Shown here piece by piece: positions 17,327-27,562 of a stretch of DNA of 64,000 nt. A program made the position numbers and the translations under genes. The notes under the pieces are model-generated. The model was not told the origin of the DNA and did not search any database. It worked only from the letters and a program-made list of their open reading frames with translations. Each line of letters starts with the position of its first letter. The first letter of the stretch is position 1. Source of the stretch: JAFGXF01 sp963732595 (GTDB lineage Bacteria > Chloroflexota > Anaerolineae > Anaerolineales > Anaerolineaceae); assembly GCA_963732595.1 (NCBI GenBank), contig CAVSZZ010000002.1:1550001-1614000 (forward strand). Reading direction: 5' to 3'.

Positions 17327-20300
17327 AGATGAAGATATTTAATTCGATTGTAATACTGGCGATGGTACTCAGCCTGCCGGTGATTGCAACACGCTCAGCA
17401 TACTCTCCCGAGGGCGTTTCGGTTAAACCGCGCATCGCCATCGGGGCTCAAACCCCAAGTGGTGAACACCTGATCATGCCACGGGATGAGATTATTCTGG
17501 CTGAATTAACCGAGTTGGGTAAAGTATCCGACCTCTCTACAGAGGAAGATATTAAGGCTGCCGTCGCTCAGTACAAAACAGCTTTTGCCAAGAAATCCGA
17601 CACCTGGGTCAACCCCCAGATGGAAGAAAAAGCGCTCACCCGTGAGCAGCAATTGACGTCATCATCGATGGCAGCCCAGACTGTCCAACCGGTGAGTGTG
17701 TCCATTTTCACACTGGCGGTTGATTTTGCAACATCCGGCGAGGTTGTATACTACGATGATGTATTCTCGGAACTGCTGGGTGTGCTGACGGAGCTTTACC
17801 CATCAACAGCTCATTGTCTGGTCCGACTGTGGGTACGATTCCCTATCCAGCCCCAGCCGATAACAACACGCTCTGGTATGACCCGTCGCTCTATATATCA
17901 GATCCAGGGGCATTCTATAACGAGCTGATCTACGGGTATGATGGGGTTGGCCGGATCCGTGCCAACGAACGGGGCGTTGAACCGGATGCAGATGTATTGG
18001 CTGATCCACGCGATGGCTTGGATGGTATCGACCTGACCGGTTACACCGTTCAGGATTATTACGACCATGTGGCTGGCGAAGGCAATGTCATCCTGGAAGG
18101 CGATACATTTGGTTGGGTGACAGTTGACCATCCTGAAGGATATTACGGTGCAGATAGCTGTAATGGTTCTCACTACGGTGGCGCCTATACCTTCGATGGC
18201 GCAGACTATACATCGATCCCGGTATCCACCCTTGTGGTGGATGCAGTCGAAGTATTTCAACTGCTGAGAATCCCGGATTTGACTGGACGCAGTTCGACGG
18301 GAATGGCGACGGTCTTGTTGACACTTTCTGGATCATCTATGCTGGAGTGGGTCAGGAAGCCGGTGGTGGCGCATTGGAAGAATTCGCCCTGTGGTCACAC
18401 AGCTCCGATACCCGTTATTACTTTGGGGAAGGCAAGGGCGTCCTGGTTGATGATGGTGGAACAGTCGACCCATCCGATGATATATATGTGGGTCCATACA
18501 CCATGCAACCGGAGACAGCCGATGTGGGCGTCATGACCGAGGAATTCGGCCATAATGTCTTTGGCTTTCCGGATCTGTATGTCACCGACACCCAGGGTTC
18601 GATCGCTTTCTGGTCGACCATGGAATCTGGTTCCTGGGGCGGCTACTTGGGCGGTGCAACACCGGTTGGCATGCCACTCTGGTTCCGTATGATCGCCTGG
18701 TGTGACACCGGTCCCTGCAACTGGCAGAACCCGATGCTGATCCGGAATTACGATGACCCCAGTGTGGATGTGACTTTACGCCAGCTGGAAGTACAAACTT
18801 ATGATGCAACCAGAGATGACTGGGGTCCGACCACACCTGTGGGTTCGCACCTATAAGGGTGTGCGCATAAACCTCCCGGATGTCGGAGCAATTCATGCCC
18901 AACTATGCGGGCACTGGTAATGCTGCCTGGTCGAACCTGGGTAATTCTGCGGATTTGACTTTGGAGCGGACAATCGCTGTTCCAGCTTCGGGTGCGAATA
19001 TCCTCAGCTTCGGTTCCTTCTGGGACATCGAAGAAGATTATGATTACGGTTATGTAGAGGTAGACACGGGCAGTGGATGGACCTCACTTCCAGATGTTGA
19101 CGGTTATTTTGAACCTGGCACGCCCCTGGGATTTGGTCTGACCGGTTCTGATGCTGACTTGCTGTCCTTCGACCTCAGTGCCTATGCTGGCACGACCATC
19201 GGGTTGCGATTCCGCTACTTTACACGACCCATTCGTTAATGGGCTTGGCTGGTGGATCGACGACCTGATGCTCGATGATGTCCTCATCGACGATTTTGAG
19301 GGTGCATCCCTGCCGGCGACATTCCCGGGTTGGACCAATGGTGGCTGGGCGGTGACTCCGTTTACCAAGTACCATACCCAGTACTATCTGGTTGAGTGGC
19401 GCAATGCCACCAAGTATGACCAGATGGTTCAGACAGCTTATATTACGACTGCTTCCGGCGCCAACCAGTGGACGGTCGAACGGGTGCCCTATAACATTCC
19501 GGGCGCTCTGGTTTATTTCCGTAATACTCAGTATGGTGGACCTATTCAATGGGTGGCAATGCATTCGATTCACCGTCTTATGGACCAAAGTATCAGATGC
19601 TGCTTGTGGACATGAACTTCATGCCCATGACGCTTTATCCAAAGTATGCCAGTATCTTCAACGCCAGGGTTGGCAGCTACGATGCCTCCCTGTCGCTCCA
19701 GGATACCGAAGCACTTCACCATCAGCCGGGTCTACCGCGCATGCTGGTGACCGAGTCGGCCCATTCAACTATGCATCAAACCCGCTGTCACCAGTTTCAA
19801 CGATGCCCAGCAGTACTACTCCGGCTGGTTCATCTACAATGGTGGCTGGTACCTGGGCTACGACGACAGCGCGGTTATTCCGGCTCGCGACCTCTACAGC
19901 GCAGGCATGTGGGACCTTCCTGGTAACCCATGGTGGTATTACATGCTATGGTGCGCCGGATGGCACTTCGTGGGTTGGAACCGGTGAACCGGGTGATGAC
20001 TCCGTTCAATACGGTGTCAACATCGACCTGCTGGATCAGGGTGCGGATGGCGAGTTTGGTGTTCTCCGCTTCCACAACTATAGTGTTGATTTCCTGAATG
20101 ACGTACTTTGGGAATGGAATGGGTCAACTATGATATCACTTACACAACTGAAGTGATCAACCAGAGCCCACAGACGGTGTACAATGTGTCGTTGAATTAC
20201 GAATGGATCCCAATTGCGAGTTTACAAGTGCCAAGTGTGGTGTCCAGCAAGGGTGATTCACAATACATTTCACTATAACGTCGGGCATGTCATCTGGCAA

Positions 20301-20517
20301 AGCCCGGAAGATGGCATGGACCCGGGTGAATCGATCTTTGCGCACCGTCAATTGCACCATCTATATGGGCTCGACTGGGGAGTATGATCTCGAGATCGAA
20401 ACCTGGTTGGATGCCAACGATGGGCAGATCGCTCGTGGAGCATGGCCGTTCTGGGATGAAGTCTATGCACTTCGGTACAGCTTACCATTGATCATCAGTG
20501 GCCTGCAGGAAGATTGA
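17323..20517 (+). CDS. M6-family (immune inhibitor A-like) secreted metallopeptidase, many frameshifts
   Basis: A secreted peptidase of about 1060 residues. Signal peptide at 1-26, propeptide, then the M6 catalytic region: NPGFDWTQFDGNGDGLVDTF (Ca/Asp-rich segment, with WIIYAGVGQEAGG after it) and the zinc site GVMTEEFGHNVFGFPDLY. Later come beta-sandwich domains (WSNLGNSADLTLERTI; WWIDDLMLDDVLIDDFEG) and a C-terminal YSLPLIISGLQED. At least eight frame changes occur (near 17812, 18265, 18850, 18875, 19235, 19555, 19700 and beyond), yet no in-frame stop apart from those caused by them. Either over-called bases or a young pseudogene. The first zinc His of HExxH is Glu. Confidence 0.7.
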
Positions 20518-20534
20518 AATTAGACAATCGATTC

Positions 20535-20564
20535 TTAAAGCCCGGTCGAAAGACCGGGCTTTAA
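20535..20564 (+). terminator. Terminator with GAAA tetraloop
   Basis: Perfect 13-bp stem TTAAAGCCCGGTC / GACCGGGCTTTAA closed by a GAAA (GNRA) loop and followed by a TTTTC tract, 18 bp after the peptidase stop. Confidence 0.9.
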
Positions 20565-20681
20565 TTTTCACGGCTGCGGAATCGGTAGCCATAGGATTTA
20601 CCAAATGATATTTGAGAATTGAGGTGGTTCTGTAGTAAACTTGCCGCCGGATGGATCTCTGTATCATATGAATAATGCAGC

Positions 20682-21562
20682 ATGACTAACGATCTCCCCA
20701 CCATGCTCCTCATCAGTCTCATTGCCGGTATGGGCACCGGGTTGGGTGGTTTGATTGCCATCCTGACGCGCCCCAGCCGCAAGCTGTTCGGTTTCCTGAT
20801 GGGCATCACCTCCGGGGTGATGATCAGCCTGGCATTCCTGGAATTGGTCAATGAGGCCTGGCAATTGGCCGGGTACGTGACCGCCACCATCGGCTTTGGA
20901 TTGGGGGCGGGTTTCATGCTGGCGATCGACTTTTATGCTCCCCACATCCGTTTTGGCGAACGCGAGGTACGCGAGGGGGATTGCGATGAGGTGCCTGCCG
21001 AAGTGGGTGGTTGGGCCAGGTTATGGGGAAGGGAATGGGCTTGGGACCACGGGATGGCCGCGGTCGACACCATCACTTCGGGTTACGCTACCGCCAGGAT
21101 CGCAAGGTCGATCCGGCTTTGATCAAATCCGGCCTGTTGATCGCGGCCGGCATCGCCATTCACAACCTGCCGGAGGGATTTGCGGTCGGCGCGGGCTTTT
21201 CGCGCAGCACGGAATTCGGCCTTTTCATCGCTGTGGCGATCCTGCTGCACAACATCCCCGAAGGCATGGCCACCGCGCTGCCGTTGTGTGAGGGCGGCAT
21301 GGTCCGGCGGGATGCCCTGAAGGCTTCGATCCTGTCAGGCATGGTCGAACCGCTGGGTGCCTTGCTGGCGGCTGGTTTCCTGACCGTGTTTGAAGGGCTG
21401 CTCCCGGGTGCGCTGGCTTTTGCGGGTGGCGTGATGGTGTTCATCACGCTGGATGAGCTCATCCCGGCTGCGCGCGAGCACGGTCATCACCACATGACCG
21501 CCATGGGCATCATCCTGGGTGCCATGTTCGTGTTCGTTTTGTCCGGTTTATTTGGCGTGTAA
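20682..21562 (+). CDS. ZIP family metal (zinc) transporter
   Basis: An inner-membrane divalent metal importer of about 292 residues. The N-terminal part has three helices (LLISLIAGMGTGLGGLIAIL; LFGFLMGITSGVMISLAF; LAGYVTATIGFGLGAGFML). The C-terminal part has the paired ZIP metal motifs HNLPEGFAVG and HNIPEGMATALPL in helices 4 and 5, and a late Glu in FITLDELIPA. The two halves are in different frames; the shift lies in the hydrophilic loop (about 20960-21100), where family sequence is not conserved, so the exact site is unclear. ZupT-like transporters of this length import Zn, Fe or Mn. Confidence 0.85.
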
Positions 21563-21588
21563 TACGGGTGTTGTTAAACCAAAACTAC

Positions 21589-21607
21589 GCGGCAGAGTCC
21601 TGCCGCG
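21589..21607. terminator. Hairpin between convergent ZIP and YegP-like genes
   Basis: CGCGGCAG and CTGCCGCG pair around a 3-base loop, followed by ATTTTGT on the plus strand; it can serve both convergent genes. Confidence 0.65.
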
Positions 21608-21630
21608 GATTTTGTCATTCAGATGACATT

Positions 21631-21975
21631 TTATTTCTTGGTGGTGGTCAGGTTGCTGATGACGGCACTGCCAGCGTTGGCCTTAACCGAAGCGATACCG
21701 GCTTCCATGGCGGAAGCCGAGGAGTACATCTCACTCTTGCCGATCGGTTCGCCATTGGCTGCCTTCAGGACGAAGAAGGGTTCCTTCTTGGTCGAGCTCT
21801 TGCGTTCGTAGTTGCCGTCCTTGGCGGCTGCCCGCTTGACCGCGGCGATGCCATCCAGGGCACCCTTCTCGCTGTCATAGGTCTCGCTGGTCAGGATGAT
21901 GCGTCCGTTGCCGGCTTTCAGATTGAAGGAATATTTTCCGCTCTTGCCTTTCTTGAGTTCGTACTTTGCTGCCAT
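21631..21975 (-). CDS. YegP/DUF1508-type protein, two tandem repeats
   Basis: A 114-residue cytoplasmic protein made of two copies of the DUF1508 (YegP) beta-beta-alpha unit. Each has the pattern FxLKAxNGxxIxxSExYxSxxxAxxGIxxVK (about residues 16-48 and 67-100). It ends in a short TTTKK tail. It has a textbook AGGAGGT ribosome site. Its molecular role is unknown; in other bacteria such proteins are small, abundant and linked to stress or growth on particular substrates. Confidence 0.88.
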   Translation of the reverse strand: MAAKYELKKGKSGKYSFNLKAGNGRIILTSETYDSEKGALDGIAAVKRAAAKDGNYERKSSTKKEPFFVLKAANGEPIGKSEMYSSASAMEAGIASVKANAGSAVISNLTTTKK

Positions 21976-21999
21976 TAAATTACCTCCTGGAGAATATTA

Positions 22000-22054
22000 A
22001 TGGAATGATTTCCATTTCTTATTTTGATTGTACATCAATTAATCCCATTTGCAA
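22000..22054 (-). promoter_or_regulatory. yegP-like promoter with inverted repeat in the leader
   Basis: Minus-strand TTGCAA (22049-22054), a 16-bp spacer and TACAAT (22027-22032). Between the -10 and the gene lies an inverted repeat ATGGAA-TGAT-TTCCAT (22000-22015). A related ATGGAATTCATT half-box sits just upstream of the -35, so the two may be operator sites. Confidence 0.5.
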
Positions 22055-22144
22055 TGAATTCCATTTTCTCATTTTCAAAAATGGTTTGAATGAATTATTT
22101 AATAACAATGCACTTATTATCATTTTGTGGTCAGTGACCGATAT

Positions 22145-23227
22145 CTACACCTTGAGTCCACGCTGCTCGCGGATGACCCGCACCTCCGCGGGATCATAGG
22201 GCTTTCCATCCGGGTGGAGCAGATCGTGGAACCAGGGCGTCCCCGGCGTGGGCGGCTTGCCGCCCTGGCGCCAGGAGTAGATGGTCTGGGTCTTGCCGCT
22301 CACCAGGCCCCAGATGAAAGCGCCCACATTCTCCCGCTTGAAGAGCGGCAGGTGGGTCGTGATCAGGCTTTCCTGGTTGCGTGCGCCGAACTCAGTGCAG
22401 AGCAGCGGTCGATCCCAGACCTTCAGTTCGGCAATGCGTTTGGTCATCACTTCCAGATGATAATAATCGTGGAAGGTGATCACATCGCTCAGGTTCTGGA
22501 TGGTCAGATTCAACTGGCTGCCCATGGTTGGGGTGATATACCACATACTGGCGGTCAGGGGCTGGACTGGCGCAGCTGCCCAGGCCCACTCGAAGATCTG
22601 TTTCAAGAGCGGCAGGCTCGGGCTGGGCTTGAGGAAATGTTCGCCCAATAATTTAACGGTTTTAAAGCCTTTGCCGGCACCTTCCAGCGCCAGGGTTGGC
22701 AGGAACAGGTTGCCGGGTTCGTTGTAAAGGTCCCACAGGAAGATGCGTTCATCCTTGCCAAAAGTCGTCAGGATGTCGGTGACATATTCTTCCAATCGCC
22801 CCCATTGCTTTGGATCCTTGACGACCTTGATGCCCGGGGATTGCAGCCAGCCGGAGTTGTGGATGTAAGGTTTGGGTTCAGGCTGTTTGCCCGCTTGCGG
22901 GTTGGAATTCCAGCAGTCATCGAAGAAGACCAGCGTGGTCAGGATATGCTTCTTCCTGGCCGCATCCAGGAACTTGTCGATGCGCTTTTTGAAACCTTCG
23001 GGATCCTGCTGCCAGGCCAGGTCGTGCAGGAAGACGCGCACGGCATTCAGCCCGGCATCCTCCGCCCAGCCCAGCTCGCGCTGGATGGTCTTGATGTCAA
23101 AGGTGTCGGCCTGCCACATCTCGAGCTGGTTGATGGCGGTGGAGGGGATGAAATTGCATCCCACCAGCCAGGGCAGTTCTTGATACCAGGCATTTATTTT
23201 TTCGATCGACCAGCGTGAGTCAGACAT
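22145..23227 (-). CDS. GH5-like beta-glycosidase/endo-glycanase (TIM barrel)
   Basis: A 360-residue (beta/alpha)8 hydrolase of the cellulase/1,4-beta-xylanase-like group. The acid/base Glu is in FLWDLYNEPGN (about residue 168) and the nucleophile Glu in LLCTEFGARNQ (about residue 280). An NAVRVFLHD strand and an FHDYY motif fit the family fold. No signal peptide is present, so it is predicted to be cytoplasmic and to act on imported oligosaccharides. It stands alone between yegP-like and cysK. The substrate cannot be fixed from sequence. Confidence 0.8.
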   Translation of the reverse strand: MSDSRWSIEKINAWYQELPWLVGCNFIPSTAINQLEMWQADTFDIKTIQRELGWAEDAGLNAVRVFLHDLAWQQDPEGFKKRIDKFLDAARKKHILTTLVFFDDCWNSNPQAGKQPEPKPYIHNSGWLQSPGIKVVKDPKQWGRLEEYVTDILTTFGKDERIFLWDLYNEPGNLFLPTLALEGAGKGFKTVKLLGEHFLKPSPSLPLLKQIFEWAWAAAPVQPLTASMWYITPTMGSQLNLTIQNLSDVITFHDYYHLEVMTKRIAELKVWDRPLLCTEFGARNQESLITTHLPLFKRENVGAFIWGLVSGKTQTIYSWRQGGKPPTPGTPWFHDLLHPDGKPYDPAEVRVIREQRGLKV

Positions 23228-23334
23228 GGGGGACTCCTGTTCGTGAGATGATTGGGGATGAAATCACTCCTATTATGATGGAAAAGGGGCGAACCCGCAA
23301 TAGGAGGCAGGCTGGTGATTAACAGGGACTTTGC

Positions 23335-23362
23335 TTGACAAACAGTATTTCAATTGTATAAT
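23335..23362 (+). promoter_or_regulatory. cysK-cysE promoter
   Basis: Perfect consensus: TTGACA (23335-23340), 16-bp spacer, TATAAT (23357-23362). The predicted start near 23369 gives an unusually long untranslated leader of about 208 nt. Confidence 0.8.
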
Positions 23363-23368
23363 TACTAT

Positions 23369-23576
23369 CAATTAAGTGATAAATATGATGACCAAATTCA
23401 AGCTGATCTGCATCTGTCTGAGGCGGGGAACGTAACCACCGCCCTGGACACAAGATTTCACTAACTGACCGGACGGTGGCCGTAACCCGCATGCGATATA
23501 TTTTTCGCAGCGCATCAGGCGCCGTCCTTTTCGTTTAATAATTATCAAAGAGCATCGTAAAAACAGGAAAAACAAG
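23369..23576 (+). ncRNA. Candidate structured 5' leader of cysK-cysE
   Basis: The leader has no credible ORF on the plus strand but holds complementary segments. CCACCG (23436-23441) pairs exactly with CGGTGG (23474-23479). GGCGG upstream (from 23422) can instead pair with CCGCC (23438-23442). The stretch containing CGGTGGCC can also pair with GGCGCCGT (23518-23525) just before a CCTTTTCGTTT tract. Mutually exclusive pairings before a sulfur-assimilation operon suggest a riboswitch or attenuator. I do not recognise a known SAM riboswitch or T-box motif in it. Confidence 0.4.
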
Positions 23577-24513
23577 ATGAACATTCATGAGAACATCACC
23601 GAGCTGGTGGGGAATACCCCGCTGGTACGGCTCAATCGCATCACAGCAGGGCAGCCTGGCGGAGATCGTCGTCAAGCTCGAGTATTTCAACCCCGGTCAC
23701 AGCGTCAAGGACCGCGCCGGGTTGGCCATGATCGAGGCAGCCGAGAAAGCCGGATCGATCCATCCGGATACCATCATCCTGGAGCCGACCAGCGGCAATA
23801 CCGGCATCGCGCTGGCCATGATCTCGGCGGCGCGCGGTTACCGCTGCACGCTGGTCATGCCTGAAAGCATGAGCCGCGAGCGGCGCATGCTGTTCAAAGC
23901 CTATGGTGCCGAGCTGATCCTGACGCCCGGGGCTGCGGGCATGGCCGGTGCCATTCAAAAAGCGGAGGAACTGGCAGCCACCGACCCGCGCTATTTCATC
24001 CCACAGCAGTTCAACAATCCGGCCAATCCCGAGATGCACCGGCGGACAACCGCAGAGGAGATCTGGCGCGATACCGATGGAAAGGTGGATATCCTGGTGT
24101 CAGGCGTGGGCACCGGAGGTACCATCACCGGCGTCGGCGAAGTGCTCAAGGCGCGCAAGTCCTCGGTGAAGGTCGTGGCGGTTGAGCCGGATCGCTCCCC
24201 TGTTCTTTCCGGGGGACAGAAGGGTCCGCACCAGATCCAGGGCATTGGCCCCGGTTTTATCCCGGTTGTCCTCAATACCACCATCTACGATGAGGTGATC
24301 CGGGTGACGGATGAGGATGCACTTGAGACCGCCCGCCTCATGGCGAGATTAGAAGGCCTGCTGGTGGGTATTTCCGCCGGGGCTGCTGTCTGGGCAGCCT
24401 TGCATGTTGCAAAGCGTCCGGAGAATACCGGAAAGATGATCGTGGTGATCATTCCGGATTATGGCGAGCGTTATTTATCGACCGCCCTGTTCGCTGGTCT
24501 GTTATCCGACTGA
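23577..24513 (+). CDS. cysK: Cysteine synthase (O-acetylserine sulfhydrylase)
   Basis: A PLP enzyme joining O-acetylserine with sulfide to make cysteine. The PLP lysine lies in NPGHSVKDRAG (K44 of the corrected protein). The phosphate/substrate loop PTSGNTG, the GVGTGGTITG phosphate-binding loop and a C-terminal ISAGAAVWAAL are all in place. One extra base near 23655 splits the gene; correcting it yields RITAGQLAEIVVKLEYFNP. It begins at ATG 23577 (MNIHENITELVGNTPLVRLN). CysE follows 13 bp later, completing the two-step pathway from serine. Confidence 0.94.
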
Positions 24514-24526
24514 AAGGAACAATATA

Positions 24527-25295
24527 ATGAAGACAGCACAAGCGAAAACCAATAAAAGTTCCACCTGCCCGGACGATCAAAAGATGGGCTTTTTCCGGAC
24601 CATGCGCTGTGACGTGCGAGCAGTGCTCGAGCGCGATCCGGCTGCGCGAAATGCATTGGAGGTGATCCTGCTTTACCCTGGTCTGCATGCCGTCTGGGGG
24701 CACCGCATCGCGCATGGCTTGTGGCGGCGCGGCTTCAAGCTGCCTGGGCGATGGTTGTCACAGGTCACCCGGAATATCACCGGCATCGAGATCCATCCGG
24801 GTGCGTCCATCGGGCAAGGTTTCTTCATTGACCATGGCATGGGCGTGGTGATTGGCGAGACGGCCGAGGTCGGCCGGGATGTAACCCTTTACCATGGTGT
24901 GACGTTAGGGGGAACCAGCCTTCAAAAGGGCAAGCGCCATCCGACCATTGGTGACCGGGTGGTGGTGGGGGCGGGTGCCAAGGTGTTGGGTGCCATTACC
25001 GTCGGGGAGGATACCCGTATCGGGGCCAACGCAGTGGTGGTGAAATCTGTGCCGCCCAATACGGTGGTGGTGGGGGTGCCCGGTCAGAACGTCGCCCGCA
25101 GTCACCCGCACCTCAGCAGTGATGCGCCCGACCTGAATCACAACTCACTGCCGGATGTGGTGGGTGTGTCGCTTGGTGCAATTGCTGGAGCGGGTTGACC
25201 GGCTGGAGATGCGCTTGAACGGACATGCCATCGAGAAACCCCATGTGCACGCGCCACAGGGTGAAGCCTGGTCAGGCGGGGACTTCGCGATCTAA
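24527..25295 (+). CDS. cysE: Serine O-acetyltransferase
   Basis: Makes O-acetylserine from serine and acetyl-CoA for CysK. A short helical N-terminal domain (MRCDVRAVLERDPAARNALEVILLYPG) precedes the left-handed beta-helix of hexapeptide repeats (IHPGASIGQGFFIDHGMGVVIGETAEVG). The catalytic His lie in FIDHGMG and LYHGVTLGG. ATG 24527 is preceded by AAAGGA. One extra base near 25170 truncates the frame. The corrected C-terminus reads SLVQLLERVDRLEMRLNG and runs to 25295, overlapping the convergent MFS gene by 4 bp. The long tail may hold the CysK-binding end. Confidence 0.92.
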
Positions 25296-26539
25296 TCCAA
25301 CTGACCACTGATCCTGTTATCCGGAACGCCTTTGTTCTTCGCCATCATCAGGAACAAGAGTGTCGAGATCGCGCCAACGATGCCGGCGGCATACCACAGC
25401 CAGTTGGGCGAGCCCGAGTCGAAGATCTGCCCGGCCAATAAGGGTCCAATACCATAAGCGATGCTGATGGTATGCCCCTGGATGGCCAGGTAGCGACCGC
25501 GCATCTGCTCGGGTGCAAAGCTGGTCGATAACGCCTGACCGACCGGTGCAACGATCATCTCACCGATGGTGATGATCACCATGGCAATGGCAAACAGCAG
25601 AAAGGTGTTGATAAAACCATACAGCAGGTAACCCAGCGCATACAACGCTGTTCCGGCAGCCATCATGAGCATTGGCTTGTACTTCTCGATCTTACGTGTG
25701 ATCGGGAACTGGAACAGGATCACCATGACCGCATTCAGGCTGATGATCAAGCCGTACCCGGATTCGGGTAATCCTTTGATATCCCTTAGAAAGACGCCCA
25801 GGGTGGTGGTCATGTTCTGGTAGGTCAGCCAGCTCAGGAACCCGGCGGCCAGGAAGAACATGTAGGCTTTATCCTTTAACACAATCAGATAACCGGCGAA
25901 GGTCCCACCGACAGTCTCCTTCTCGGTGCCGGGAGCTTCTTCGGGTTTGGTTTCTTTAAGATAGAGATAGACCAGCAGCGCGCAAATGGCACTGACGATA
26001 CAATCGATGATGAAAAGGGTCAAATATGAGCGTGCAGCCAGTAAACCGCCGATGGCGGGTCCAAGTGCCACCGCAATGTTGAAACCGATACGCAGGATAC
26101 CAAAACCACCGGCTCGTTTTTCCTCTGGCAGAAGGTCGGCGATCATCGCCGAGAAAGCTGGATCACCGGCGCTGGTCAGAATACCGGTGCTCAGTGCAAG
26201 GAAATAACAGAAATACATCGAGGGAGAAAGACCCATGGCCAGGTTGCTCAGGGCGGAAGCCAACAGGCTGAAGATCATCATGCCCTTGCGGCCCATGCGG
26301 TCGGTCAAAGCCCCACCGATGGTCGAGCCGATGAAACCCGATATGGTGAAAAACGTGAATAGCAGACCAACCTCGGTCAGGCTGGCGCTGAATTTCTTGG
26401 TCAGGTAGAGGGAAAAGAAGGGAAAGATAAGTGCATTTCCGAGCTGATTAATGAACGTAATCACCACCAACACCCAGAAGGTGCGTGGGTATTCATTAAT
26501 GGTGTCGGTTATCTTTTTACCAAGCCGCGAATCTTGCAT
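25292..26539 (-). CDS. MFS transporter (multidrug efflux-like)
   Basis: A 415-residue, 12-helix major facilitator. The loop 2-3 signature GGALTDRMGRKG and the mirrored region are present, and a central cytoplasmic loop lies at EETKPEEAPGTEKE. I choose the ATG at 26539 (MQDSRLGKKITDTI) because GGAGGG lies seven bases upstream. An ATG 45 bp farther up lacks a ribosome site. It resembles MdtG/YqgE-type drug exporters; the substrate is unknown. Convergent with cysE. Confidence 0.85.
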   Translation of the reverse strand: MQDSRLGKKITDTINEYPRTFWVLVVITFINQLGNALIFPFFSLYLTKKFSASLTEVGLLFTFFTISGFIGSTIGGALTDRMGRKGMMIFSLLASALSNLAMGLSPSMYFCYFLALSTGILTSAGDPAFSAMIADLLPEEKRAGGFGILRIGFNIAVALGPAIGGLLAARSYLTLFIIDCIVSAICALLVYLYLKETKPEEAPGTEKETVGGTFAGYLIVLKDKAYMFFLAAGFLSWLTYQNMTTTLGVFLRDIKGLPESGYGLIISLNAVMVILFQFPITRKIEKYKPMLMMAAGTALYALGYLLYGFINTFLLFAIAMVIITIGEMIVAPVGQALSTSFAPEQMRGRYLAIQGHTISIAYGIGPLLAGQIFDSGSPNWLWYAAGIVGAISTLLFLMMAKNKGVPDNRISGQLD

Positions 26540-26694
26540 GATGCCCTCCGCAATAGCTGCAAGGTGCAAAATTATATCAGGCACCTGTCCGAATGGAAAT
26601 AGTCCCCGGGTAGGGGATCAATAGGATATAGTCTGCAGTTCGAACGTCTCTTGTATAATGATGGCATCTTACCCCTCCCTTCAGGAGCACACAC

Positions 26695-27501
26695 ATGGTT
26701 GATAGGCATGTCCTTGATCTCCCACCGGTTGCAAAGACACTGCTGGCACCGCTAGGCTGCCGGGCGCGTGAAACGCAACGAAGTGATGCGATCCTGCAGG
26801 ACCGGCGCGCGCTCGAAGTCATGCAAAAAATAGAGGGCGGGTTCAACATCCTCACCCCGATGGGCAAAATCGACCAGGTTTTTACCATGATGCGTGCGCG
26901 CCGGTTCGACGAATACGCAAGGGAATTTTTAAACCTGCATCCGGATGGGCTGGTGGTGGATATCGGTTGCGGGTTGGATACACGCTTCAACCGGCTCGAT
27001 AACGGCCGCTTGCACTGGCTCGGTGTTGACCTGCCTGAAGTCATCGCGCTCCGCCGGCGATTGTTACCGGACGGAAAACGGGACCGTTCTTTTGGTTGTT
27101 CCATGCTGGACATTGCCTGGTTGGACGAGGTTAAACGTTTGAAGAAGCCTGTCATCTTCCTGGCAGAGGGTGTGTTTTGTTATTTCCCCGAATCAGAAGT
27201 GAAAAAGGTCATCCAGGCAATTGCCAGTCGCTTTCCGGGTGAAAAACTGGCCTTTGATATCCTTTCGACCGGTTCGATCAAACTCCATAACCGAACCAGC
27301 CGGACATTGAAAGAGACAAATGCCCGTCTCAATTGGGGAGTGGATGATCCTCGATCATTGGAGGCTTGGGGATTGGACCTGGTGGAGGTCTGGGGGTATT
27401 TTGATCAGCAGGAACATCGCCTGGGCCTGGTGAATCTCATGCGATTCTTACCCGCCTGGCGGGACACCAACAGGGTGGTGTTGTACCGCGCAGCAAAATA
27501 A
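26695..27501 (+). CDS. Class I SAM methyltransferase, LCM/PPM-like family
   Basis: A 268-residue methyltransferase. Motif I is VVDIGCGLDTRFNR (about residues 84-97), and motif II LHWLGVDLPEVIALRR with the acidic ribose-binding Asp. Later FLAEGVFCYFPESEV is diagnostic of the leucine carboxyl methyltransferase-like family (PF04072), which in bacteria often methylates carboxyls or hydroxyls of secondary metabolites. A -10-like TATAAT lies at 26654-26659, and AGGAG precedes the ATG. Followed by a strong terminator. The substrate is unknown. Confidence 0.8.
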   Translation: MVDRHVLDLPPVAKTLLAPLGCRARETQRSDAILQDRRALEVMQKIEGGFNILTPMGKIDQVFTMMRARRFDEYAREFLNLHPDGLVVDIGCGLDTRFNRLDNGRLHWLGVDLPEVIALRRRLLPDGKRDRSFGCSMLDIAWLDEVKRLKKPVIFLAEGVFCYFPESEVKKVIQAIASRFPGEKLAFDILSTGSIKLHNRTSRTLKETNARLNWGVDDPRSLEAWGLDLVEVWGYFDQQEHRLGLVNLMRFLPAWRDTNRVVLYRAAK

Positions 27502-27522
27502 ATTTAATCAATGCACAAAACA

Positions 27523-27552
27523 ATTCCAGCCCTGTATCAACAGGGCTGGAAT
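27523..27552. terminator. Convergent terminator, 12-bp perfect stem
   Basis: ATTCCAGCCCTG / CAGGGCTGGAAT around a TATCAA loop, between the methyltransferase and the convergent ABC-2 permease gene. Confidence 0.8.
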
Positions 27553-27562
27553 GAATTCTGAG

